Counted from the first letter of the stretch, positions 1-9,357 are shown. The stretch: DNA of 23,550 bases from an uncultured Desulfuromonadales bacterium (GCA_945787295.1 CALZHQ010000058.1:1-23550); one strand, 5' to 3'. The notes: a model not told the origin generated them from the sequence alone. Numbers and translations: made by a program.

Positions 1-1
1 T

Positions 2-1111
2 TTTATATTTTTTATCACTAAAAATATCTATCCGCAAGATACCGCAAGAGCTGAGCTGAGCAATTATCACGCGTATTTGGACAACAGTATTTCCATCTCA
101 CACTTGAACCTCCGTCCCGGCTTGCGCGTTTCCTACAACGACTACCAGAAAAACACCAACTACGCCCCACGATTTGCTGCATCCTATGACGTTTTCGGTA
201 ACCAGGAGACATTGCTTATCGGCGGTATCAATAGATATTACGGATCTGAACTTTTGGGGCACAAGCTAAATTCACAAAAGGCTCCTTATCAAGTCTGGAA
301 GCGCTCGGCTGTTCTGGATGGATCTAACCATCCAATTGATTGGGATAAGAAGGATCGCACCTCGACTAACGCAACCCAGGCCAGCGATCTCAAGACGCCC
401 TATTCAGATGAGATCTCGATCGGCCTTAAGCAACTGTTTTTCGGTGGCGAGTTGGAGCTACTCTATATTGATCGGGACTACAAAGATCAAATCATGACTA
501 TTACTTTGGACAAAGACGAGGAAGACTACATCTACCAAGAATACCGCAATGAAGGTCGGCGCTACCATAAAGAGTTCAGTATTTCCTGGGAAAAGAGCTG
601 GCAAAAACACTATTTGAGCCTGAACTTTACTTGGCAAGAAACAAAAAGTAACAGCTTGAATTACAGCGACAGATTTGATCCCGACATCGAAGAACAGCTT
701 GTGTGGTATAACGATAAGCCAGTGTCGGTCGACAAATTGCGAACCAGCGATTTTAACCGGCCCTACAAAGCCAGTCTGATTTATTCGGTAGAACTTCCGT
801 TAGGGTTTGAGTTCACCAACCAAACTCGCTACGCCAGTCATTACCGAGCAGTTGGAGATACTGGTGAAACTTATACTTATGACGGAATTGAGTTGGAAAT
901 ATATGATGAAGTAAATAAACCAAGCGCCACCATATTTGACTGGAGAATTCTCTGGCAATCGCCAGAATGGCAAAACAACAGCATCAGCCTGTTCCTCGAC
1001 ATTCTCAACGTGTTTAACAAACGTGTTATCATCGGCAACGATGATCTGAACTCCGTGAACGAATACAAGCTCGGCCGCCAATACTGGGCCGGTCTCACCT
1101 ACAAATTTTAG
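2..1111 (+). CDS. TonB-dependent outer-membrane receptor, C-terminal part (5' partial)
   Basis: The reading frame is open from the left window edge (a TTG at 77 is only an internal codon) to TAG at 1109-1111, so this is the end of a larger gene. The protein shows the alternating, aromatic-rich strands of an outer-membrane beta-barrel. Examples are paired Trp/Tyr strands such as SISWEKSW and LNFTWQET, and a conserved late segment FLDILNVFNK, which is typical of the last strands of TonB-dependent receptors. It ends in WAGLTYKF, with the terminal Phe recognised by the barrel-assembly machinery. Such receptors import ferric chelates, corrinoids or other large ligands using TonB energy. The plug domain and TonB box lie outside the window, so the ligand cannot be called. 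It converges with the LVIVD gene with only 2 bp between the stop codons. The DNA looks more AT-rich than the genes further right. Confidence 0.85.
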   Translation, partial: FIFFITKNIYPQDTARAELSNYHAYLDNSISISHLNLRPGLRVSYNDYQKNTNYAPRFAASYDVFGNQETLLIGGINRYYGSELLGHKLNSQKAPYQVWKRSAVLDGSNHPIDWDKKDRTSTNATQASDLKTPYSDEISIGLKQLFFGGELELLYIDRDYKDQIMTITLDKDEEDYIYQEYRNEGRRYHKEFSISWEKSWQKHYLSLNFTWQETKSNSLNYSDRFDPDIEEQLVWYNDKPVSVDKLRTSDFNRPYKASLIYSVELPLGFEFTNQTRYASHYRAVGDTGETYTYDGIELEIYDEVNKPSATIFDWRILWQSPEWQNNSISLFLDILNVFNKRVIIGNDDLNSVNEYKLGRQYWAGLTYKF

Positions 1112-1113
1112 AT

Positions 1114-3246
1114 TTACTGAAAACGTAACACCCCATCCAACGCAGCTGTTTCCTCTTTGCTGCTCACCTGCAAACTATACCGACCAGAAATTTTAGGAGC
1201 GGGAACGCTCAACTGCAGTTTGTCTTCCGATAGCAGACGAACATTTTTGATTTCTTCTGGGAATGGGATAGCGGCCACTCCCATGTAACGATTCCCGAGG
1301 AAAAGTAAGTCCCCAAATCTCTGTGCCCCACCAGACAGATCAGAAATGTCGATCGTAGACAACAACCTGGGTGATCCAAGATCCGATATATCAACTAAAT
1401 TCAAACCGCTATAGCGGTTAGTCACATATACGTATTTATCTTCGACCAACACTGAATTGGAAAAACCTGGAAGGCTTAACGTGCCGAGAACTTCTGGCGT
1501 ACTCGGATTCGAAATATCAACGATTTTTAAACCAGCAGCACCGTTTGCGACAAAAGCAATATTATTAACGACTTGAAGACTTCTCGATTCGGCAAAAGTG
1601 TCGAGGGGATATGGCAGTTTGCTCTGACCTTTTAAAACGAGTCCATTTTTCTCTATCCGATAGATACTGAGCCCCTCACCACCGCCGGCAATAACGACAA
1701 GATCATCCATGAGATAAGCGTTTGAAACAAAATGACCGGTTGTCTCAGCAAGGACTAAGGGCTGCTCAAGATCGGAGATATCGAGCACTGTGAATCCTCT
1801 ATTCTTAATGCGGCCAAGAACTAAATATTTTCCATTGGCCGCCAAAGCGGCCCCCTTCAGAGCGGGCCATTCCTTTAGTAGCTTTGGTTTCGCAGGGTCG
1901 CTGACATCAAAGACCAGCAAACCAGAATAAGGGCTGACGGCGAAAAGATAAGCTCCGACATGCGCGAGACTATGGACTCGCTGTGAATGTATTTTTCTGA
2001 GCGTTCCCCCTTGCCCTGACAGTTTTTTCAGAAACAAGCCCTTAACATCATCAGCAACATACAGGCTATTTCCAATAATCTTGAAATCTTTTACCACCCT
2101 GGGAGTATTGAAGGTCTGAACTGTTTGGCGGGGCAATATAGCAGCAGGATCAATGATTTTGATGCCCACCTTCGAAACAGCAATATAGAGATAACCTCCA
2201 ATCATCTCGAAAGCACGGGCATCACCGCCCACCTGAAGAAATCCCGCTGTGCTGGGCAGTCTTTTGTTTCTGTTATTGATCAGTCCCACGCCACTGGCAT
2301 TATCAGCGACATAGATTGTATCTCCAGCATGATAGAGCTTTAGAGGAAGGCTGAAATGTTGTTGTTCAGCCACCAGCTGAGGGTTGGCGGGATCACTGAG
2401 TTCATACTGACTGATCATGCTGTTCGCCAACACATATAAAGATTCATCGGCGACGAGCATTTTGCGGGTCGGATGGTTGACTAAAGCCACTCCGACCGGT
2501 TGTGGAACTCCGGAATCATTGTGCCTATAGATATGAATCCCACTTTTACCGCCATTGAGATACAGGTAATCGTTATAGACCTGAAGACCTCTCATCGACT
2601 GGCCATTTCCTAGTGCGAGCAATGGTTGCTTTTCATCAAGGTTGTCAAGGTCATAAATCAACAGTCCGTCTTTTCCTGCCGCAACATATAAATAACGGCC
2701 GATAACCTTGCTGGCAAATGCTGGCGACCTGGTATGAAGGGATTCCGCCACCCCCAGCCGACCAGAGTCCTTAATTTGCGATATTTTAACCCCTTGGTTA
2801 CCACAACTAAAATAAAGGCGGTCACCACTTCTTTCAATGTCGAGAACCGAATTATATTTTAGGTAGCTGTTCGGCAGCATTTTCGGTTTGAGTGGATCAC
2901 TGACATCAAACCCTCTGACCCCGTGGCCAATTCCAGCTAAAAAAAGCGTATTGCCAACTCGTTCCATATCGAAAATAACTTCATCTATAGGAAATGATCC
3001 TACGATAGCATCCTGATTATTGACATCCATGTGCAGAAATGCGCGCGTGTCATCAGAAAAACCACTTCCGGCAATATCGAGTGTCACCTGCTCATCAGCA
3101 GCTACGGTTACAGGTGGACGTTCGTCAAGAGAGAGTTTAGAGCTGGCGGATACGTAGGCAACAAAAGCCCGACCTGTCCAGCCGAGAGTAACCAGATAAG
3201 CAGCAAGCAAAAGGAGAACAACCACAACTATCAGTGATCGATTCAT
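1114..3246 (-). CDS. LVIVD-repeat beta-propeller protein, membrane-anchored, exported
   Basis: This is a 710-residue protein. Residues 4-22 form a single hydrophobic N-terminal helix (signal anchor or uncleaved signal), so the body is probably periplasmic or outer-surface. From about residue 85 to 655 it carries some eleven repeats of the LVIVD type, each ending in a signature such as GFDVSDPLKP, LLVFDVSDPAKP, LKIVDISNPSTP or LNLVDISDLGSP. This family folds as a beta-propeller, usually for binding rather than catalysis. Short segments before it (GSGFSDDTRAFL, about 60-72) and after it (about 665-708, ending GRYSLQVSSKEE) look like the two halves of an Ig/TIG-like domain. Its ATG overlaps the stop codon of the upstream kinase (ATGA), so the two are almost certainly co-translated and may be functional partners. 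No enzyme motif is visible. The ligand is unknown. Confidence 0.8.
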   Translation of the reverse strand: MNRSLIVVVVLLLLAAYLVTLGWTGRAFVAYVSASSKLSLDERPPVTVAADEQVTLDIAGSGFSDDTRAFLHMDVNNQDAIVGSFPIDEVIFDMERVGNTLFLAGIGHGVRGFDVSDPLKPKMLPNSYLKYNSVLDIERSGDRLYFSCGNQGVKISQIKDSGRLGVAESLHTRSPAFASKVIGRYLYVAAGKDGLLIYDLDNLDEKQPLLALGNGQSMRGLQVYNDYLYLNGGKSGIHIYRHNDSGVPQPVGVALVNHPTRKMLVADESLYVLANSMISQYELSDPANPQLVAEQQHFSLPLKLYHAGDTIYVADNASGVGLINNRNKRLPSTAGFLQVGGDARAFEMIGGYLYIAVSKVGIKIIDPAAILPRQTVQTFNTPRVVKDFKIIGNSLYVADDVKGLFLKKLSGQGGTLRKIHSQRVHSLAHVGAYLFAVSPYSGLLVFDVSDPAKPKLLKEWPALKGAALAANGKYLVLGRIKNRGFTVLDISDLEQPLVLAETTGHFVSNAYLMDDLVVIAGGGEGLSIYRIEKNGLVLKGQSKLPYPLDTFAESRSLQVVNNIAFVANGAAGLKIVDISNPSTPEVLGTLSLPGFSNSVLVEDKYVYVTNRYSGLNLVDISDLGSPRLLSTIDISDLSGGAQRFGDLLFLGNRYMGVAAIPFPEEIKNVRLLSEDKLQLSVPAPKISGRYSLQVSSKEETAALDGVLRFQ

Positions 3247-5690
3247 CGGCCGGCCTCCTCATCCACAACCGTTTTGAGCTCGTCCAACAAATCGTCGGTC
3301 AATAACGGATGCAACAGTTGCAAAAACGATTCTCTATTGAACGGCTTCTCCAACAGCCCGGCCGCATAGTTCGCAATCATATCAAGCTCATCAGTTGGTG
3401 AGCATAGAATGATCAGCGGGATGCCGGGTTGCCGTTGGGAACAGTAAATCTGCAGTTGCTCCGGGGGGACTGAGGCAGTATCGAGCAGAACCGCAAGGTA
3501 ATGGTTCTGCTCGATTTTCAACTCCAGCGCCGACAAATCTTTTGCCGTGTCGACCGCGAAAGGCAGCTTACCGAGTGAGAGCCTGATCAATTCTCGACTG
3601 GCAACACTTCCTCCTGCAACCATAAGTTTGGCTTTGGGCAGTGAAAAATCGGCAGCCGAAACCTGTCCAGCATTTCCAGGAGGGGATTTTCCAACCAGAT
3701 GAAGTTCATGCCAGCATTGGTTAATGGTTTCACACAGCACATCCCAGCCGATCGGCAGATACAGACTCCGTTCTGGCTTATGTAGATCGACCGCTTCCGA
3801 TCGATTCAGCAACATGATACGCCGGAGAGTCCTGAAATTCTGGGTATCACGGATGGCCCGATAAAGGGGTTTCCCATCCGGCAGTTGGGCTTCAGCGGGG
3901 AAAATTGCCAATTCAAACGGCTTGCCGGCCCGTTCTGCCGCACCAAGTTGATACCAGAGATCGGCTGCATTCAGCGAACTCTCCGCACGCAGACCCAATT
4001 CCCGCAGCCGAGTGAGCATAAACTGTCGACATGTTTCATCGTCAGAATAAACCAGCACCGGCTGGTGGATTAAATTGTCCGGCAATTGCAGAACTGATTT
4101 CTCATGCAGCGGCAAGGTCAAGCCGAGCTTAAAGCAGCTCCCTTTCCCTGCCGAACTGTCTAGACGGAGACAGCCGTTCAGCAGATGGACCAATTGCATA
4201 ACAATAGCCAGGCCGAGACCGCTGCCACCATATTTCCGGGTATGTGACGCATCGGACTGATAAAAGGGCGCGAAAATCTGTTGTTGGACCTCGTCATCCA
4301 TGCCGATGCCAGTATCGATAATTTCGATATCGAAAGACACATTGCCGGAAACTGAATATTCCGCATCAAGCTTGACAGTCACCGAACCCTGCTCGGTGAA
4401 CTTTATTGCATTGCCGACCAGATTCATCAGAACCTGTCGGATCCGCACTTCGTCTCCAAGAACACGGCAGGTCGCTTCCAGTGGAACCTGGCAGTAAAGA
4501 GACAACCCTTTTTCAGCCGCCTGCCCGGCCAACAGGTCAAGTACCTCATCAACAACCCGATAAAGCGAAAACTCGGTCTCTTCGAGCTGCAATTTCCCTA
4601 CTTCGATCTTGGAAAAATCGAGGATGTTGTTGATCAGGGTCAGCAGATCATCCCCCGATTTCTGCACTGTTGCCGCCAACATCTGCTGCTGTTCCGTTAA
4701 GGCGGTACGGAACAGCAATTCATTCATGCCCAGAACCCCGATCAAAGGAGTACGTAGCTCGTGGGTGATATTGGAGAGAAACTGTGATTTTGCTTCGCTG
4801 GCTGCTTCGACCTGCTGCTTGGCCCGTTCCAGGGTCTGAACAATTTCACGTAATTCAGCGGTCCGATCATCAACGGTCTGCTCCAAAGACTGCTGATGCT
4901 CGACCAATTCGTGGCGATTGGCTTCAATCTGCTCCAGCATGTTATTAAAACCGTCCACCAACAGACCAATTTCATCCCGACTCACTTTTTCCGCCCGCAA
5001 TGAAAAATCTCTGCTCTGCGAAATCGTCCCCATGGTTGTCGCTAAGCTTAACAGTGGCTCGGAAACCGGCCGCTGCAGTTTGCCCGCCAACCACCAGGAG
5101 AACAGCAGCAATGGCCCGAGCAGCAACAGAACGACAAACACCACCCCACTGAGTCGTCCATAAAGGTCACGTAAATCACTTAGCAGGTAAATGCTCCCGA
5201 CCTGTCGACCGTCATGCTCAATCGGCAGAAAAAGCCCAAAGTGCTCCCAGCTGGAAGTCATTTTTTGTTGTTTCAGTTCAATCCAAAACAGCTCGTCTGG
5301 ATCGGGAAAGTCGTGCGCTACAGCCTGCAGCACAAATCCCGATGCGACTGGATCGAGATACTGGGCGACTGGGGTACCGACTTCATCGAACAGGTAGGCA
5401 GCTCGGATATTTGGCTGGACACTCAAGGAGGCAAGGATTTCTTGCGTTGCCTTGATCTGCCGGGTCAGCAAAAGCTTTTTACAGCTATCACCTAAAGTCG
5501 CCCCGAGGGTTGTCATCTCACGTTTGAGGAAAATCCGCGTCGAGTGAAATTCTTCAGCCAGATAGAAGCCAAAAACCAATAACAAAACAGAGACACTGAT
5601 TAACATCATCAGTGCGGTCAGTTTTTTACGAATAGTTATATTTTTAAAGCTTCTAAACAAGATCCTATATCCTTGAAATGATTCAATCAC
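3243..5690 (-). CDS. Membrane hybrid-type sensor histidine kinase with degenerate receiver domains
   Basis: This is an 815-residue GacS/BarA-like kinase. TM1 is at about 25-45, a periplasmic sensor at about 46-178 (resembling CHASE8-type sensors), TM2 at about 181-203 and HAMP at about 203-258. A coiled coil follows to about 300. The HisKA phosphoacceptor is H310 in the motif ITHELRTP. The HATPase has its N-box near N427, G1 DTGIGM at 459-464 and G2 GSGLGL at 489-494. Two receiver-like domains follow (about 540-665 and 686-800). The first keeps the acidic pair (SDDE, D550-D551) but has no Asp at the phosphorylation site (AIFPAE) and lacks the conserved Lys. The second keeps an Asp (LLD737) and the Lys (LEKP) but lacks the acidic pocket (VAGGSV). 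No HPt domain is visible. The start is GTG with an in-frame TAG two codons upstream and only a distant AGGAA, so a later start is possible. It is the first gene of the pair with the LVIVD protein. Confidence 0.88.
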   Translation of the reverse strand: MIESFQGYRILFRSFKNITIRKKLTALMMLISVSVLLLVFGFYLAEEFHSTRIFLKREMTTLGATLGDSCKKLLLTRQIKATQEILASLSVQPNIRAAYLFDEVGTPVAQYLDPVASGFVLQAVAHDFPDPDELFWIELKQQKMTSSWEHFGLFLPIEHDGRQVGSIYLLSDLRDLYGRLSGVVFVVLLLLGPLLLFSWWLAGKLQRPVSEPLLSLATTMGTISQSRDFSLRAEKVSRDEIGLLVDGFNNMLEQIEANRHELVEHQQSLEQTVDDRTAELREIVQTLERAKQQVEAASEAKSQFLSNITHELRTPLIGVLGMNELLFRTALTEQQQMLAATVQKSGDDLLTLINNILDFSKIEVGKLQLEETEFSLYRVVDEVLDLLAGQAAEKGLSLYCQVPLEATCRVLGDEVRIRQVLMNLVGNAIKFTEQGSVTVKLDAEYSVSGNVSFDIEIIDTGIGMDDEVQQQIFAPFYQSDASHTRKYGGSGLGLAIVMQLVHLLNGCLRLDSSAGKGSCFKLGLTLPLHEKSVLQLPDNLIHQPVLVYSDDETCRQFMLTRLRELGLRAESSLNAADLWYQLGAAERAGKPFELAIFPAEAQLPDGKPLYRAIRDTQNFRTLRRIMLLNRSEAVDLHKPERSLYLPIGWDVLCETINQCWHELHLVGKSPPGNAGQVSAADFSLPKAKLMVAGGSVASRELIRLSLGKLPFAVDTAKDLSALELKIEQNHYLAVLLDTASVPPEQLQIYCSQRQPGIPLIILCSPTDELDMIANYAAGLLEKPFNRESFLQLLHPLLTDDLLDELKTVVDEEAGR

Positions 5691-5759
5691 AGACTAGCAA
5701 TATTCCTCGCAAAATTGAACTAAAAGCTTGATTATTCGACTGATTCAGCAACGAAGCTA

Positions 5760-5788
5760 TTGAAAAATAGTTCCGGCTGCTTTAGAGT
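5760..5788 (+). promoter_or_regulatory. Candidate sigma-70 promoter for the DUF6178-like gene
   Basis: TTGAAA (5760-5765) and TAGAGT (5783-5788) are separated by 17 bp. They match the -35 element at 5 of 6 positions and the -10 element at 4 of 6, and would start transcription near 5795, about 45 bp before the ATG at 5840. The call rests on the match and spacing alone. Confidence 0.4.
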
Positions 5789-5839
5789 AGCGTCCTTTTG
5801 AGCAACACGTCTGTAAAACGGATATGGAAGGAAGTGCTG

Positions 5840-7507
5840 ATGACCAGGATCAATCTGCCCAGCGAACGCCAGATCGGACACCTGACTCTGCATCGCCAGG
5901 GGCGCAAGATCTCGCTGAAAGAATATAATGCTTTGAGTCGTGCGGAACGGATGGAAATGATCCACCAGGCCAGCGGCAAACAGAAATTTGATCTGCTGCT
6001 CAATGCCAATGACGCTGAACGGTTAACCCCGCATCTCCATCCGCAGGAACTCTATCTGACGATCAACGAACTGGGTGCTGAATCCTCCGCCGAACTGCTG
6101 CTGCTGGCCAGCGCCGAGCAGGTGACCACCCTGCTCGATCTCGACTGCTGGGATGGCGACACTTTAAGTCCGGTTATATCACTCAGCTGGTTGCAACTGC
6201 TGCTCGAAACCGGGCCGGAAAAAATCTGCCAGTTGGCCGAGCAGATCGAGCCGGAAATCCTGGCCATCTTTCTGAAAAAGCATCTGGTCATCACCCGTGG
6301 GCTTGAAGCTTATGACGATGATGACGCGGAAAATGCCAATCGCCTGGAGTCACTCTACGACATCGACTTCGCCAGTGAAGACGCCGCAAAAATCATCGGA
6401 GCCTTTTTAAAGGTCCTGATGGAGATGGCCCAGGAGACCTACCTGCTGTTGATGGAAATGATTCGGAGTGAACTTACCACCTCGCTGGAAGAGGAGGTCT
6501 TTCAGGGACGCAACAACCGGCTGACCGATCTCGGCTTTGTGCCAACCGTCGAAGCGAGAGGCATTTATACCTATACGGCCCCTGAGCGCTTCACCGCTGG
6601 GGGAAAGGACGATTTTCGCCTTGAAGCAGAGAGCATGCCGAACCCAGGCGCACTGTTGAACCAGGCCAACCCAGGCAACCTGCTGGCGGAACTGCTCACC
6701 ACCGGCCTGAGCCACGAACTGGCCAACGAACTCTGCCTGTTGGCTAACCGCAAAATGAGTGCTGACGGCACCGACATTTCGACGGCTGGCGAAGTCGGCA
6801 AATCCCTGCAGGATCTTTACGACTCCTTGAACCTGGCGCTCGAATACCTGGCCGGAACAGATGTCGGCAAGGCTGAGCAGATCACCAGCAGCACTTACCT
6901 GCTGCACCTGTTCCAACTCGGCTATAGCCTGCTGAAACAGCCGCAGAACGTGGCACAAGAAATCATCAGCAGCCCGATAGGTCCCTTTCTCGATTACCCG
7001 GAGCAACTGTTTCTCGATGCCCTGCTCGAGCAACCACCGGTTCTTTACCATGAGGCCAGTGCCGACAAGCCGAGCGACCTACAACCGATCACCACTCTCA
7101 AAGACCTTGAGCTGGTCACGCTGCGCCTGCAGCAGATCAAGGACCTGCAGCGGCTTTTCTCTGGGCTGCTGCCCTTTTCGCTCCCTGCGGCGGAAGAAGA
7201 AATGGTCGAGGGCGTGTCCCTTTCGGTGCTCTTTTTAACTGCAGTTGCCAACCAGTTGCTCGGCCGAACTTTTGCGCCGACGCCGTTAAACACAGAAGAC
7301 CTGTTGCTGCTCAAAGCGCAGACAATGCCGAACAACCAGCTGGCACCCGAACTGGGCGAACAGATCCGTGCCCTGTTTGAGCAGTTGGAAATCAGCTGCA
7401 GCTATTTTGTCGAATTCTGCCTTGACTGCTGGCAGGAAGACTTCGCCCAGATCGACCTGGACAACCTCGATCAGGAAGCCCAATTCTGCCTGCTGGTCGC
7501 AGATTGA
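5840..7507 (+). CDS. DUF6178-like protein of unknown function
   Basis: This is a 555-residue soluble, Leu/Glu-rich, largely helical protein with no signal peptide or membrane segment. The start was set at ATG 5840 because a strong Shine-Dalgarno (GGAAGGAAG, 5825-5833) sits just upstream; an in-frame codon at 5798 would give 14 extra residues but lacks such a site. The central block with an acidic stretch (YDDDDAE), then LYDIDF and a long helix through LLLMEMIRSEL, followed by GFVPTVEARGIYTY, recalls the DUF6178 family as I remember it from Geobacter relatives. No catalytic motif is apparent. It stands alone between a divergent kinase and a convergent radical-SAM gene, with its own candidate promoter and a shared hairpin terminator. 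The function is unknown and the family name is tentative. Confidence 0.65.
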   Translation: MTRINLPSERQIGHLTLHRQGRKISLKEYNALSRAERMEMIHQASGKQKFDLLLNANDAERLTPHLHPQELYLTINELGAESSAELLLLASAEQVTTLLDLDCWDGDTLSPVISLSWLQLLLETGPEKICQLAEQIEPEILAIFLKKHLVITRGLEAYDDDDAENANRLESLYDIDFASEDAAKIIGAFLKVLMEMAQETYLLLMEMIRSELTTSLEEEVFQGRNNRLTDLGFVPTVEARGIYTYTAPERFTAGGKDDFRLEAESMPNPGALLNQANPGNLLAELLTTGLSHELANELCLLANRKMSADGTDISTAGEVGKSLQDLYDSLNLALEYLAGTDVGKAEQITSSTYLLHLFQLGYSLLKQPQNVAQEIISSPIGPFLDYPEQLFLDALLEQPPVLYHEASADKPSDLQPITTLKDLELVTLRLQQIKDLQRLFSGLLPFSLPAAEEEMVEGVSLSVLFLTAVANQLLGRTFAPTPLNTEDLLLLKAQTMPNNQLAPELGEQIRALFEQLEISCSYFVEFCLDCWQEDFAQIDLDNLDQEAQFCLLVAD

Positions 7508-7522
7508 TAAAATCGGAGAGCA

Positions 7523-7548
7523 AAGGCCGGGGACTTTCACCCGGCCTT
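7523..7548. terminator. Bidirectional hairpin terminator between convergent genes
   Basis: AAGGCCGGG (7523-7531) pairs perfectly with CCCGGCCTT (7540-7548) across an 8-nt loop. It lies between the stop of the DUF6178-like gene (7507) and the stop of the radical-SAM gene (7550). The plus-strand tail is GTTAGTTT, a weak T-tract; the minus-strand side has only TTTG, so termination may be imperfect in both directions. Confidence 0.65.
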
Positions 7549-7549
7549 G

Positions 7550-9238
7550 TTAGTTTCCACGCAGCACAACCTCTTTGACCCGTTGCCCCTCCCCGCTTTT
7601 TGCCCGGTAAAGGAAGATCAGCACCGTGCGCCCCGGGCGGTCCGGCAATTGGTGAAACAGCGCGGCAAAATACTGAACCTTGCCGCCCCGCTCCAGCTGG
7701 GCAATCTCCTGCTTAACCTGCTGGCGTACCATTTCCTGTTCTTCGGCCGTCAACGCAACGGAAAAGAACTGCGGTTGCGACCCGCTCACCACCCGCTCAT
7801 GATGCGCGTAATCGCGGGCCAGTGCTTCCTGGTATGGACCGAGTTCTGCAGCAGAGAATCTCTGCTGTAGATATCCGAACAACAGCTGGTAAAGCTGCTT
7901 CAGCGACCTGGTGCCCTGATAGAGATTCTGTTGCCGCCAATAGCGGTCAATATCTTCCAGGCAAGCCGACAATCCCTGAAATAAATCGATCAACAATGGC
8001 AAGAGGATATTGAAGCGGCCGCTGTTGACCAACAGATCGAGCAGCCGGCCGATACCGCGCAGTCGTTCCAGCTCGGCATAAGCAAGCTCGGCAGAACGAA
8101 GAAGACTGTAGGGCGGATTGGGATCGTAATGTAAATCGAACTCGACGGCCTGTTCGCGCAGCGGTGCACCTGGCAAAAGCTTGACCGGCTCTATTTGCAG
8201 ATGATGGGGATTCAGCTGCGCTGTCCAGTCGAGCGACTGTAGAAACTGCTGATAACTTTCCCCCGGCAGCCCGGCGATCAGATCAAGATGCAGGTGGATA
8301 TTATCTTTTTTCTTCAAGCGGTGAACGTTTTCGGCCAGTTTATCCAACGAGGCGCGTCGACCAATCTTTACCAGGGTCTCCGGAAGGGTCGATTGCACGC
8401 CGATTTCAAACTGGAACATCCCCGACGGGACGGTTTCCAACAGGTGCAGGGTTTCTTCATCCAGCAGGTGGGCACCGATTTCAAAATGAAAATGACTGCT
8501 GCGATTCTGTTGCAGGATAAAAGAGAAAATCTCGCGACTGCGTTGATTCTGATAGTTAAAGGTGCGATCGACAAATTTGATCTGCGGGACTTGCGCATCG
8601 ATCAGCAGCTGCAGGTCGGCAAAGATGCGCGGCAGCGAAAAGGTGCGGACCCGGTCATCCAGCGCACTCATGCAGAAGCTGCACGTGTAGGGACAACCAC
8701 GGCTGCTTTCGTAATAGACCAGGCCGCGGGAGAGATCGACCAGGCCAGCGGCAAAGGGGGATGGCAGCAGATCGAGATCCTCAAGCTGACTTTGCCCGTT
8801 TTCCGCAGGAGCTGCCGGCAGGCGCAAACCAGGAAATTCTGTCGGCTGCTCGCCGGCCTGCCAAGCACTCAGCAGGTGGCGCAACGGCCGTTCGCCTTCG
8901 CCACAGATCAAGGCATCAACCGGGTAGCGAAGAAAAAAGCCATCATCTTCAAAGGAAACCTCTGCGCCACCGAGGACAATTTTCAGCTCCGGCTTGATCT
9001 GCTTCAGGCAGGCCACCAGCTCCAGGCTGGCGATGCGATTCCAAAGATAGACTGAAAAAGCGACCACATCGGGATCGAGGGCAACCAGCTGGGCCAGCAG
9101 CGTTTCCTTCGGTTCATGCACCGTATATTCGCGGATCAGCAGTTCGCCGCAATCGCCCTGGCAAAAAGCGGCCAATGAGGGTAACGCCAGGCTGGCATGA
9201 ATATATTTACTGTGTAATGTGATGAGCAGAGTACGCAT
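7550..9238 (-). CDS. B12-binding-domain radical SAM protein (DUF4080 type)
   Basis: This is a 562-residue cytoplasmic protein. Residues 1-135 form a Rossmann-like cobalamin-binding-type domain, with LDPDVVAFSVYLWN, IVLGGAEVSF and a GEGE turn; the B12-ligand DxHxxG motif is not evident. The radical-SAM domain begins near 170, and the [4Fe-4S] cluster motif is C182-x3-C186-x2-C189 (RGCPYTCSFC). SAM-binding strands follow (KFVDRTFN, FEIGAHL, HLDLIAGLPGE). The C-terminal 170 residues match the DUF4080 extension as I recall it. Members of this group modify unknown substrates, possibly methylating inert carbons. No Shine-Dalgarno is obvious before the ATG. It is divergent from a second, unrelated radical-SAM gene, with a 119-bp gap that must hold both promoters. 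Confidence 0.88.
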   Translation of the reverse strand: MRTLLITLHSKYIHASLALPSLAAFCQGDCGELLIREYTVHEPKETLLAQLVALDPDVVAFSVYLWNRIASLELVACLKQIKPELKIVLGGAEVSFEDDGFFLRYPVDALICGEGERPLRHLLSAWQAGEQPTEFPGLRLPAAPAENGQSQLEDLDLLPSPFAAGLVDLSRGLVYYESSRGCPYTCSFCMSALDDRVRTFSLPRIFADLQLLIDAQVPQIKFVDRTFNYQNQRSREIFSFILQQNRSSHFHFEIGAHLLDEETLHLLETVPSGMFQFEIGVQSTLPETLVKIGRRASLDKLAENVHRLKKKDNIHLHLDLIAGLPGESYQQFLQSLDWTAQLNPHHLQIEPVKLLPGAPLREQAVEFDLHYDPNPPYSLLRSAELAYAELERLRGIGRLLDLLVNSGRFNILLPLLIDLFQGLSACLEDIDRYWRQQNLYQGTRSLKQLYQLLFGYLQQRFSAAELGPYQEALARDYAHHERVVSGSQPQFFSVALTAEEQEMVRQQVKQEIAQLERGGKVQYFAALFHQLPDRPGRTVLIFLYRAKSGEGQRVKEVVLRGN

Positions 9239-9357
9239 AGGGCGGAGAATAGCCTAAACGAACCAGAGGATTCAAGGTTTGAGCGTCCCAGCAGCTTGCT
9301 ACTTTATCCCGCTTCTGTTCCTGTGCTATGCTCCGCCGCCAGAAAAGGAATTTACCG

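Noticed and set aside
6407..7051. 214-codon minus-strand open frame
   Set aside because: It is antisense to the DUF6178-like gene, which has a clear ribosome site and promoter.
8288..9055. 255-codon plus-strand open frame
   Set aside because: It is a shadow of the DUF4080 radical-SAM gene, Gln-rich and low in motif content.
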